From the NCBI GenBank assembly GCA_000695325.1, contig AVPN01000416.1, positions 3,363-32,183 on the forward strand: a stretch of 28,821 nt of DNA, written 5' to 3'. Source of the stretch: Pleurobrachia bachei. Taxonomy: Eukaryota > Ctenophora > Tentaculata > Cydippida > Pleurobrachiidae. This document shows positions 1 through 9,990 of the stretch, piece by piece (the stretch's first letter is position 1; every line of letters starts with the position of its first letter). The translations under genes and the position numbers were made by a program. The notes below the pieces were generated by a model. That model saw only the letters and a program-made list of their open reading frames with translations. It was not told the origin of the DNA and ran no database searches.

Positions 1-60
<60 letters not shown>
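1..60. repeat. (GA)n microsatellite at the window edge
   Basis: This is an uninterrupted GA dinucleotide run that begins at the first base, so its full length is not visible. Similar tracts recur at 3269-3346, 4659-4711 and about 5309-5352, and as (CT)n at 22600-22641. Hydrophobic-free Leu-Ser or Arg-Glu ORFs that cross these tracts are repeat translations, not genes. Confidence 0.97.
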
Positions 61-63
<3 letters not shown>

Positions 64-1953
64 CCACCAAGTCGTTGTTAGGTATGTGTGTGTGCCATGC
101 TCGATTCACATCGTTCCACTTGAGCGGCTCCCTTTTCAATCGAAGAACCACCGCCGACCAGGCTCATTTTATATCACACCAGCGACACATCTCCGACAAA
201 TGCAGAGCACTTTCAAGAACTTGTTGTATATCGGTTTCAAAGCGAATTTGATAGCGTTTGAACTACTATCATTGATGACAAAGACTAGACCGCAACCTCT
301 TCTTCTTGAGACACTCAGCTCTTGTTTTCTCAATACATCACTCTCTCCATTGCCCCGACCATCATTGCATATCACCATGACGCGCTACATGGTTCAAGTC
401 GATAACAGTGGATAAACAACAAGTGAGCAGCAAAACAAGCAGCCGCCGATACCTTTTTGGTATACACATCAGAGCAATATAGAGAGGGGTAGAAGATCAA
501 CAAATGCAAGAGACAGAGCTAGTGCAACTGATCCCAGGTCGCAATTACACTACAGAAATGTGTCAGAAGTTGTCGGGAAAAAGGACGCAAATACTATTGT
601 CAAAGGAAGGGCGCACGAGTCTTTTATTGGAAGGGTTCAATGACTAGGCAATATACTGAAAGAACAGAAAGTGAGAGAGAGAGAGGAGAGAGATAGGGAA
701 ACACACGTGATATAACGGGGGCCGCCCAACTCCCATCTCACCACAACATCTCGCTGAGATCTGTGTCATCTTCCTCTCCCCTCTCTCTCTGCCCCCTACT
801 TACCGGGTTCACGTGCCGACACGGCAATTCATTTGTGTGAAGCTCGAGCCGGGAGAAGCCACCTAAGGTCAAGACCTTCTTAGGACACTGCAGCTCGCCG
901 CGACTCACATTCCTGTCAGCTATTTCATCTTCCGAAGCAGTAGTCGTTAGTCCAACACACCGTCATAGCATGTCATACGATATATCGGAGCTATTTAGTA
1001 GGAAGGGGAGCTGTTATAAAATGAGATAAAATGATGAGGAGGTTATATATTCAATTTGGGGAGGGGCCAGGAATGAGTGGGTAATGTTTGCAAACTTATC
1101 GGCTATCGGATTTTTCTTCTTCATTCATGATGTCACATACAAAATGTTATTTTACAACGCGAAATACCATGATAAATACTACCCATTTCCTCAGAGTCTT
1201 GTACTTGAGGTATTATTAGAGTCTGTGTGTGATTATAGTCCTTGGCTCTGTAACATATACCCCACTGTCTTCACTCTTCATGATGTAACAACTATAGATC
1301 ATCTCTCAGCCCCTCACCGAATGTTTGCGGTCTGCTCAAAAACTGGTTCCCCTCGTTTCTCTACCACTATAGTCCCCGTCATTATATCGTATATTGATTG
1401 CCCAACTCGGCTGTGCAGCATCGTGAAGAACATGGGAAAGAAAATAGTCCATCTGTCTAGGAACTTTCGTCAGGCACAATAGCGGGACTCCCCTCTTTTA
1501 AGATTATTGCTGTTTCCCTGGGGGAGGAAATTATAGCTATCGTTATCGTTCTGAGGGGTGGGGGGTAACTACCGATATTTCACTGAGGAGTAGAAATTCG
1601 TTATTCTTAGTAACCTGCGGGGGAAAAAAAAATTGAAGATATAGCCCTAAGGGGTGTGGAGGGAATCAGTTGTTGTTATCGCCATGAGGAGAGTAAATTA
1701 GTACCTCCATCATAAGTGGCTATACTCTATACCACGCCTACCTCCATAATCCGACATCGGTTCCAGGTTTCACGAGGACAGTTCGGGGTCGATCAGGCAC
1801 TGGAGTGAGGCTCTCACATCTAACGACCTTTATTCCCATTATTCGCTTGCCGATGGTTGCCCCTCCTAGACCATCCGATGAAAATGTCAACATTGACGCC
1901 TGGATGGAAGTATAACTGATTGGTAAAACTGATATAACGTGGAATACGTGGGA
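61..1953. other. Gene-free stretch, nothing recognised
   Basis: No ORF here has a recognisable domain, plausible splice sites or coding-like codon use. The longest open stretches (86-415 and 1084-1482, both plus strand) look like chance. There is a short interrupted GA tract near 671-694 and a G-rich patch around 1510-1670 with several runs of four or more G. Exons of an unrecognised gene cannot be excluded. Confidence 0.6.
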
Positions 1954-3307
1954 CCGGCCGAACCTCTCAATAACTTTTATGCTCGATCTAGACTGGTCAT
2001 TATACTTAGTAATATCATTCCTAGATGATACATCAGAGTGTCGTTCATCTATACCTCGTACGTAAGAACAATGACCCAATACACACAGATGTAGGTAAGG
2101 AAATCCACGAGTTCGTCAAACGTTACCTCACTGTCAACTTCATCGTCCAGTATAAAGGCCTTGATAAACGCCTGCTGCTCAGCCCTGAGGGAGAGATATA
2201 ATATTTAGCCCTGAGGGGGCGGGGATATGATGTTTAGTCCTGAGGGAAATATGGTATTTAGCCCTGAGGGCGATATACGGGTCGGGCACGTCACGACACA
2301 CGCCGCTCTGTGATTGCAAATGAATTTTCGGAGCTGGGCTGCTACGCAGTCAACACAAAGGGTTGTTTCTAGCGAAAAGGGGGAGGGGTGAAAGACTCAT
2401 CCGGGATGGGTATATAATGAAGGAGTTTTTCGCGGTGCCATTTTATTATATTTCTTAACAATTCAAATACTTTTGTCGAATAGAGAATTTCTTATTGTAT
2501 CGGATAGAATTAGTCTCCGGGGTGTTAAAGGGAGGTATCGAGAGAATTTTAGGGCGTAATACGACGATTCGCTTCACTAATCGCATATAGGGGGTTAGTT
2601 AGGGTGAGAGCAAGAGGGGTATAGAGCTTGCACGACTACTAAATAGGGCTCGAGCATTATGTGTGAAGTTAAGATGGATATATCTGTCCCGGCGCACCAG
2701 CCTGTAAATAGGAGGACAATGGATTAGGGGCGAGTGATCTGCCGCAATTCCATAGCATCTCATACTCTCCATCTTGGGTCTCTATACTGCTCTATCATAC
2801 CTCTCTCTCCTATTTCTGCTGCCTATCATTCATATCGTCTCGCCCCCTAATCCAGGAGATTCCTCCTTTGCCGACAGGTTGGTCCAGTGTCAGAAGAGGC
2901 ACGTGAAACTGCACCACAACACAAGACGAGCCGCGGCAATCCCTTACTGTGGTCAGAATCCCCCGCTCCCCACGTCTCTCTCCCAAAACCCGTGGCCTTG
3001 TGGGTGGGGAAGGCTAGTGGACCGATATTAATACGGTCATACGTCACGCGGCATACTTCTCATTCTCTCGCTCTCTATCTTTCCATTCTCTCTCTGTCTT
3101 TACCATTCCATTCTCTCTCTGTAGTCAGATTTTAGGGCGTAATGTCATAAACGAGGGGCTCTTCCGTGATAAAAAGAAGGGGCGGTTAAAGTATGAATTG
3201 CACAGTTGGGATTGTCTGGGATAAGCCGGTAAGAAGGAAGCCTTTCGGCACGAGTCCCCCCAATTTGTGGTGAGAGAGAGAGAGAGAGAGAGCGAGAGGG
3301 GGAGAGA

Positions 3308-3346
<39 letters not shown>
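1954..3346. repeat. 1.39-kb tandem unit, copy 1
   Basis: This segment recurs almost base for base at 3347-4711, at an offset of 1393 bp that drifts slightly through small indels. The copies start at the same CCGGCCGAACC sequence, preceded by unrelated bases in copy 1 and by the (GA)n tract in copy 2. Both units end in a (GA)n tract, 3269-3346 here. No gene is recognised inside it. The ORFs at 2774-3135 recur in the second copy only because the DNA recurs. Scattered substitutions separate the copies, for example around 2522-2545 against 3912-3935. Confidence 0.9.
2183..2270. repeat. CCCTGAGGG short repeat, four copies
   Basis: The near-palindromic 9-mer CCCTGAGGG occurs at 2183, 2209 and 2262, with a one-base variant (TCCTGAGGG) at 2238. 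Each copy is embedded in a similar context (ATATTTAGCCCTGAGGG), spaced about 24-29 bp. The same array recurs at 3576-3663 in the second 1.39-kb unit. I see no function; it resembles a decaying minisatellite. Confidence 0.85.
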
Positions 3347-3348
<2 letters not shown>

Positions 3349-4654
3349 GGCCGAACCTCTCAATAACTTTTATGCTCGATCTAGACTGGTCATTATACTT
3401 AGTAATATCATTCCTAGATGATACATCAGAGTGTCGTTCATCTATACCTCGTACGTAAGAACAATGACCCAATACACACAGATGTAGGTAAGGAAATCCA
3501 CGAGTTCGTCAAACGTTACCTCACTGTCAACTTCATCGTCCAGTATAAAGGCCTTGATAAACGCCTGCTGCTCAGCCCTGAGGGAGAGATATAATATTTA
3601 GCCCTGAGGGGGCGGGGATATGATGTTTAGTCCTGAGGGAAATATGGTATTTAGCCCTGAGGGCGATATACGGGTCGGGCACGTCACGACACACGCCGCT
3701 CTGTGATTGCAAATGAATTTTCGGAGCTGGGCTGCTACGCAGTCAACACAAAGGGTTGTTTCTAGCGAAAAGGGGGAGGGGTGAAAGACTCATCCGGGAT
3801 GGGTATATAATGAAGGAGTTTTTCGCGGTGCCATTTTATTATATTTCTTAACAATTCAAATACTTTTGTCGAATAGAGAATTTCTTATTGTATCGGATAG
3901 AATTAGTCTCCGGGGCGTTAGAGGGAGGCATCGAGAGAATTTTAGGGCGTAATACGACGATTCGCTTCGCTAATCGCATAGGGGGTTAGTTAGGGTGAGA
4001 GCAAGAGGGGTATAGAGCTTGCACGACTACTAAATAGGGCTCGATCATTATGTGTGAAGTTAAGGATGGATATATCTGTCCCGGCGCACCAGCCTGTAAA
4101 TAGGAGGACAATGGATTAGGGGCGAGTGATCTGCCGCAATTCCATAGCATCTCATACTCTCCCCATCTTGGGTCTCTATTCCTCTCTATCTTTCTCTTTC
4201 TCTCTTATTTCTGCTACCTATCATTCATATCGTCTCGCCCCCTAATCCAGGAGATTCCTCCTTTGCCGACAGGTTGGTCCAGTGTCAGAAGAGGCACGTG
4301 AAACTGCACCACAACACAAGACGAGCCGCGGCAATCCCTTACTGTGGTCAGAATCCCCCGCTCCCCACGTCTCTCTCCCAAAACCCGTGGCCTTGTGGGA
4401 GGCTAGTGGACCGATATTAATACGGTCATACGTCACGCGGCATACTCCCCATTCTCCCTCTCTATCGTTTCTATTCTCTCTCTGTCTTTACCATTCCATT
4501 CTCTCTGTAGTCAGATTTTAGGGCGTAATGTCATAAACGAGGGGCTCTTCCGTGATGAAAAGAAGGGGGCGGTTAAAGTATGAATTGCACAGTTGGGATT
4601 GTCTGGGATAAGCCGGTAAGAAGGAAGCCTTTCGGCACGAGTCCCCCCAATTTG

Positions 4655-4711
<57 letters not shown>
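3347..4711. repeat. 1.37-kb tandem unit, copy 2
   Basis: This is the second copy of the unit at 1954-3346. It begins right after the first unit's GA tract and ends with its own GA tract at 4659-4711, after which the sequence becomes unique (TTTTTATTTTG). Indels relative to copy 1 include a loss near 4396 and a different T/C-rich stretch near 4180-4205. The unit could be a real tandem duplication or two alleles placed in series by assembly. Confidence 0.9.
3576..3663. repeat. CCCTGAGGG short repeat, second copy of the array
   Basis: This matches the array at 2183-2270 at the 1393-bp offset of the tandem unit and has the same four members in the same order. Confidence 0.85.
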
Positions 4712-4717
<6 letters not shown>

Positions 4718-4957
4718 TTTTGTAGAAGTGCTTAATTGGAGGAAAACTATTGGGAGGTGACAGCTTCCTTTCTAGAAAGTCTTGTTTTGTAGAGCGGTGA
4801 GCGATTGATCAGGGGTTCTTACCCTGAAGACTCGTCTGGCAGCAGGATGAGAGAATGACGTATCAACAAAATTGCTACAGTAGTAACAACAGTTGGTTAC
4901 GTAATCATCCCTTCGTAACCCCCTCGTAACCAATAACAACAGCTAATGTAACAAGTC

Positions 4958-5153
4958 AAGTCGGATTTTTGAAGTTGCCACCCCCAAACCCACATGCATG
5001 TTTGTTTTGTTCAAACTCTTGTGGGTCTAAAAATGCAAACGCATGTGATATTTATTAATTTTGATGCGTGCACCACACTTGTGTAACATGTGATTGGCAC
5101 ACACAAAAAACATAGTGGGGGGGTGTGAAAACCTCGAAAAATCTGTCTTTAAC
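4958..5153. mobile_element. MITE-like inverted-repeat candidate
   Basis: A left end reading AAGTCGGATTTTTGAAGTTG at 4958 is matched, less perfectly, by an inverted end near 5131-5153 (CTCGAAAAATCTGTCTTTAA). Essentially the same end sequence, with a clean inverted partner, occurs at 21681-21755, 16 kb away, so this is a dispersed family rather than a chance hairpin. There is no coding capacity. No target-site duplication could be called with confidence. The inner part carries many CACA/TGTG segments. Confidence 0.45.
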
Positions 5154-5304
5154 AGGGTTTCTTGGGTTTCAAAGATTTCCTTGCAGAAGCATTAAAGTTT
5201 CACGATTGGCATACAGTGGTGAGACAGCCCGAACAACGGAAAATGATTTCCGATAGAGCGAGGCAGAGGAGGAAAGTCGGAGAGAAATGTGGATAGAGAG
5301 GTAG

Positions 5305-5308
<4 letters not shown>

Positions 5309-5352
<44 letters not shown>
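5309..5352. repeat. (GA)n microsatellite
   Basis: This is a continuous GA dinucleotide run, preceded by a looser purine-rich stretch (AGAGGTAGATAGAGG). Confidence 0.95.
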
Positions 5353-5355
<3 letters not shown>

Positions 5356-5565
5356 TTGTCAATAATACAGAGTATTGGGAATTGCTCCAATAACCTACAA
5401 GACATGTGATTACGCTGTCAGTTGTAGCAGCTATAACAGTGTAACATAACAGGACAAATAATATGCAATAATTCTACAGAAATCATATGCGGATAGGTAC
5501 GTGTACTCACACACACACAGATCGGTTAACCTACCAGCACACTTGTGCAGCAGCTGGTTACGACT

Positions 5566-5588
5566 GTCACGTGACTTGAGTGACGTCA
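5566..5588. promoter_or_regulatory. Palindromic E-box plus CRE pair
   Basis: GTCACGTGAC at 5566-5575 is a perfect 10-bp palindrome identical to the CLEAR-type E-box bound by MiT/TFE factors in animals. TGACGTCA at 5581-5588 is a full consensus cAMP-response element. They lie 5 bp apart in a more GC-rich patch with CpG-containing words (CACGCGCG) downstream. The sites themselves are seen in the sequence; a regulatory role is inference. No convincing gene start was found next to them, though an ATG in good context lies at 5647 on the plus strand. Confidence 0.4.
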
Positions 5589-5931
5589 CGAGGTAATGAG
5601 GGACGCGCACAGGATAAACCAGGATGAAAAGGGGTCCTTTTGTAACAATGGCGTTCACGCGCGATACGTAAAGATGAGTGCGCGTTGGATTGGAGCTGTG
5701 AGATGATGTACACAGATCACATCCCTGGTTTTCATTACTTACCCAAGCATTTTAAACAAAATATATTTGATAACCATGAGAATTTTAAAATCGATTATCT
5801 CTGCCAAGACCCTCTTTTTCAAACTTGAAACCTTGTATCTGTATCCGGTAACTGAAAGAGCAAACAAGTGTCACGCATTTGAAAAACATCACTAAAATTC
5901 TCACTAGGAAGATGTTTCCAGGGCCTTGTAC

Positions 5932-6072
5932 CTGTGGCATGAAGGTTTGCTGAAGTGAAATTGGAGACACGGACAAAAATCTGGGGATGAGCGGGGACGG
6001 GTATCTCTGAAATATATTCCACATAGCTTTTCCACCAACAACTCCACTCCTGTCTATATCTGTCCATAGTAG
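5932..6072 (-). CDS. Possible orphan internal exon, unrecognised
   Basis: On the minus strand an acceptor (TTTCTAG) at 6073-6074 and a donor (CAG|GTACAAG) just below 5932 enclose an open reading frame of about 45 codons starting ATGGACAGATAT. Its peptide is Trp-rich near the start (EWSCWW) and contains the stretch EIPVPAHPQ. I do not recognise it. No convincing partner exon was found on either side, so it may be an alternative first exon, a remnant of another gene or chance. Confidence 0.22.
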
Positions 6073-6515
6073 CTAGAAACAGGATACATTATATATATTA
6101 TATATATATATATTAGTCTAGAATTAATGAGTAATATTTAAAAAGAATGAGGGTGTATTAGGATGTTGAATAAAGGGAGGAAAGCGAGAAATGTGATAGC
6201 TGGTTGTTTTGTATGGGCCATGGGGGACAGGGTCAGGTGACACACATTTTAAACCTGCAAAGCAAGTTTTTATCATGTCTCCTGATAAGAAGTTGTACAT
6301 AAATCCACTAAATATTATCGTCAAGTAAAGCCAGAAAAACACAAAACTTACAAAATAATTCACCAAACTATCACACAAGATGTCAAACAAAAATAATCTG
6401 AAAATTAAAAAAATCACCCATTACATGTACGAAAACATTGTATCTAAGTTTTGTATCACAATACGTTTCATAAAACGAAACAAAGATGTGTCATAGCAGC
6501 CCTTAATCAAGGAAA
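6073..6515. other. AT-rich stretch downstream of SLC36
   Basis: This contains a TATA-type simple repeat at about 6088-6115 and AT-rich sequence with only chance ORFs. It is probably the 3' untranslated region and flank of the minus-strand transporter gene. Confidence 0.5.
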
Positions 6516-8947
6516 CTAGGGTTCTTTACAAGGGAAAGATCCCCCAACAGGGAGACCCGATAGCGCACACACAATGTCTTTTGATGCAAAGAATGTTCCG
6601 GACACGGCACCAATCATCCCGAAGGCAAGAATGAAGTAACAGAAGGCCTTTTCCCAACGCGTCGGCTTAAACAACTGGAGAGAAATGGGAGTTATACTCA
6701 GCAGCTCCATATAAAATTAAAAAACATGACTCCCACATTATTTCAAATAACACGACCCTATCAGCCTGACCCATCAATAATTATGTTAGACTCAGAATGA
6801 CACCTACCAGCAGGTAAGCGATGGGAGGAAAGATCAGGGCGAGTGCAGTACAGGCGAATGCTCCAATCAGGGCTATGAAGAGGTCCACATGGGGTATCAC
6901 AATGGCCAGAAAACATGTCACCAACACAAAGGTTGTCCGTAACCAAAACTGAAACAAAAATGATTATTTTAGCAAGAGGATAGTATCGAGAATGAGGTCT
7001 GGCGGAAAATTCGAAAAATAATCGGTTGGGGGCCGAGATCAAACCGACAACCTCTGGGGATTACGTGTTGTTCACTATTACCCTGTCTGGTCTCAATATG
7101 GTTAGCAGTATACTACAACAAGAATATCAATACCTAATTGTTTCAGATCTGTCAGGCCAATACTCTGACAGTGTTAGAGATTTACGAACATGTATAGAGT
7201 AGGGCGATAGGAAGGTAGAGAGGAGATCAAGGAAGAATGGTAACATCGCTTCAATAGGGATGTAGAACATGATCGGGTAGGTAAAGTATACACATAGTGC
7301 CACGGAGATGATAGCGATTATTCCTAGTACACCGGTGTCCCCCATACTGAACCTGAGATGGAATGGATTAAATTGATGAAAAAACAGGAGGGTTTCAAAT
7401 ATTTAAAAAGGATCTGTTGATAGACGTTTATGAACAAACTAAGACAATCGTCAATCAATGAACTTAATCACTTTGATCTGTATTCAGGTCCTACTCACGT
7501 AATGACTCCCAACGTCTTCTCCTTAAAACAGATGTAAGCCACGACACCAAGGAACACCTGCCCAAGTAGGATACAAAGCATCCCCCAACTGAGGACCAGA
7601 GGAAACTTCCTGGGTTCTTTCATCTCGTTCTTCAGGGGCAGGATCCAACCTAGTGGATGGGGGGGGGGGTCATGGAGTGGTGTAGAAGAAGATTTCAACA
7701 TTTCTGAACCACCCTAACATTTTGACTACAATCCTGCTCATCTCCTCATTCAAACTCACAGATTCCTTCAAAGGAGTAGATGGCCATGCCAAAGAAAATG
7801 GGAATGTTCCTCGCATTTCCAAAGTAAAGGGGCGAGAGATCGTGGAAAGATGCGTGGATGCAACTATAGACAATCGTGATTGCAATACCAGCGAGGATTG
7901 AGATGGTTCCCCCGACTGACACCCAAGCGAGGCTCTTGATGTTCCAGATAAACGTGGTCATCATGATGGGTGTTAGGATCAGGATTATGTAGACCTAGTA
8001 GGAGGAAGGGTTGTAGGGAGGGGTCAAATAGGCAAGTCGTATCGGGTCCCATATTAGGAGAAATTAAACAACTTGATAAAACTAAAAAGAGGGAAATACA
8101 CAAAGACAATTACTTCTTTACCTTTACATCAATGAGTGCTAATCGTGCATCATAAGAATCTACCACTGTCTTTATGTTAGTTGATATCACCCCAAAGTAA
8201 ACTGAACAGAACCCAAACTGGGTTAAAATGATGCAACCATTAACTAGTCTCCGTCCTATTTGTCCGGTACCCCCAAACTTTTCCTGAAGGAACAGAAGGT
8301 AAATAAATATCCCTTGAAATGAGGTACTGTCCTTCTCAAACTGTCCCCTTTAAGTAGACAAATATCGATACTTAATTGTGTTTATAACAGACTGATTTAC
8401 ACCCAACCCACTCTTCCAGCACCTACTTTGAAAGCGTACTGTAACACATCTCCATAAGTTGGAGCAGCCTTGCTAGTTTTGACGGATATGTGATCCGCAC
8501 ACCGTAGAAGCAGCAACATACAGTAGTAACAGAGACCTGCTACAAATGTGAGGGCAGGTGGCCCCAGAACCAGACCGACCAGAGAGAATGCAAAGGGGAT
8601 ACTGAGAAACCCTGTGTAGAGGGAAGGAGTTTAGGTTAGGAATTTACCTAGATGAACACGATTTAATTAGCAAATTAAAATCAAATATACGAGACGTCCA
8701 AGATTATTCGTTCTACCTAAAAGTTATAACATTTTATACCTGGCCCTGTGTTTCCTTTGATGAAAGTTACAAAAGTTTCAAACGCCGTCAATTTACTGTT
8801 CTCATCCTCCCTCTCCCGGGGACCGAGGACCACGGAGAAACTCCTGGAGAGAGGGTCAGACTCTTCGAGAAATGCGAAATCATCAGCTACAGCTGGTCTA
8901 CCAAGACTCTCGTGTTGGACCAACGGTGTTGATTCTGTTAGTGGCAT
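6516..8947 (-). CDS. SLC36-like: Proton-coupled amino acid transporter (SLC36 family), 8 exons
   Basis: This is a multi-pass amino-acid/proton symporter of the Aa_trans/APC group, whose animal members export small neutral amino acids from lysosomes or import them at the plasma membrane. Coding exons in gene order are 8740-8947, 8427-8611, 8122-8283, 7760-7994, 7499-7649, about 7190-7346, 6808-6948 and 6516-6674. Phases agree throughout and give about 465 aa, a normal length. Recognisable family stretches are FIKGNTGPG at the first membrane helix, LVGLVLGP, GRRLVNG with TQFGFCSVYF, FFGMAIYSFEG, LPLKNEMKEP, YPIMFYIPIEAM and IPHVDLFIALIGAF. The donor of exon 6 (GTTCGT) is the only weak site; it was chosen because it keeps the frame. 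The start at 8945-8947 lies 4 nt after a splice acceptor. An acidic-dileucine-like motif (ESTPLV, residues 5-10) sits in the cytosolic N-terminus. Confidence 0.93.
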
Positions 8948-9300
8948 GGTGCTGGAGGGATAAAGGGGACGGGCATGAGAGAGGGAACAGAGGGAGAAAG
9001 GGGATGGGCATGAGAGAGGGAGAGGGGAGATAGTGGAAGAGGGGGGACAGGGGATCAGAATATTGCATTACAACGGGGGATGGAATGAAACACAGTATAT
9101 TTTCATCATTACATTCACATTTAAAGAATCTAATCAATATAGAGTCAATTAGTTGTAAAGAACAAAAACATTTCATAATTCCCCCGGGTCTTTAAACTTA
9201 AAACTTGGGTTTAAATACATTTACAGAAAAAGCAGTCTCTCTTTCAAAAATAAGATATATACGTCAAAAATCACATTATTATGGCACCAGGCCAAAACAC
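8948..9300 (-). promoter_or_regulatory. Short AP-3 beta to SLC36 intergenic region with polypyrimidine tract
   Basis: Only about 357 bp separate the AP-3 beta stop from the SLC36 ATG. On the minus strand the last 100 bp is almost pure pyrimidine, built from two copies of a 40-odd-bp unit containing CTCTCTCATGCCC, and ends in CCCTCCAG|CACCATG. That is a strong splice acceptor immediately before the start codon, so either a 5'-UTR intron or a trans-splice site lies here. The same block recurs at about 9634-9990 and 12905-13262. Confidence 0.6.
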
Positions 9301-9304
9301 ATCT

Positions 9305-9584
9305 TTACTTTCCAATACCCTTTACCAGGTCCTTCAAAATCATGGAGCCCAGAACGACTGCCTCACTATTAACAATAACCTTCACCCTCCCATCCTCACC
9401 AACATCCAGTGAAACCAGCAACATCTTCTCCGTGGCCACGGTCTTTGAACCAAACTTGAGCGAGTTGGGGTTCCCACAGAAACACAACGATGATGAAATC
9501 CGGGATGAGACAAGCTGGGAAATCTCGGAAGCGCTCTTCCCGCCACTCTCACACTCCCCAGAGGTCTCATGCATGCCGGACAAC
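9305..9584 (-). pseudogene. AP3B: AP-3 beta 3' end fragment (segment A)
   Basis: This encodes the last roughly 93 residues of the AP-3 beta ear region, ending in the same stop as the full copy at 13263. The upstream edge falls at the A/B junction, where the sequence jumps into SLC36 exon 1, so it cannot make AP-3 beta by itself. Reading through the join gives a short meaningless chimera that starts in SLC36-derived sequence. Confidence 0.9.
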
Positions 9585-9633
9585 ACCAAGACTCTCGTGT
9601 TGGACCAACGGTGTTGATTCTGTTAGTGGCATG
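9585..9633 (-). pseudogene. SLC36-like: Fragment of SLC36 exon 1 (segment B)
   Basis: This repeats only the first 16 or so codons of the transporter, start codon included (ATG at 9631-9633). It is truncated at the A/B junction at 9585 and followed by its own copy of the polypyrimidine 5' flank. No further transporter exons follow it in this segment. Confidence 0.88.
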
Positions 9634-9990
9634 GTGCTGGAGGGATAAAGGGGACGGGCATGAGAGAGGGAACAGAGGGAGAAAGGGGATGGGCATGAGA
9701 GAGGGAGAGGGGAGATAGTGGAAGAGGGGGGACAGGGGATCAGAATATTGCATTACAACGGAGGCATTGAATGAAACACAGTATATTTTCATCATTACAT
9801 TCACATTTAAAGAAGCTAATCAATATAGAGTCAATTAGTTGTAAAGAACAAAAACATTTCATAATTCCACCGGGTCTTTAAACTTAAAACTTGGGTTTAA
9901 ATACATTTACAGAAAAAGCAGTCTCTCTCTCAAAAATAAGATATATACGTCAAAAATCACATTATTATGGCACCAGGCCAAAACACATTT

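Noticed and set aside
86-415. 109-aa plus-strand ORF near the left end
   Set aside because: No domain, no splice context and an equally open antisense frame; likely chance.
1084-1482. 132-aa plus-strand ORF
   Set aside because: Phe- and Tyr-rich composition without motifs or coding-like codon use; kept as unsupported.
3145-3472. Leu-Ser repeat and Arg-Glu repeat proteins
   Set aside because: They are translations of the (GA)n tract and change with its length; nothing outside the tract supports a gene.
6761-7042. 93-aa minus-strand ORF over SLC36 exon 7
   Set aside because: It reads the transporter exon in the wrong frame; the family-matching frame is the one used in the gene model.
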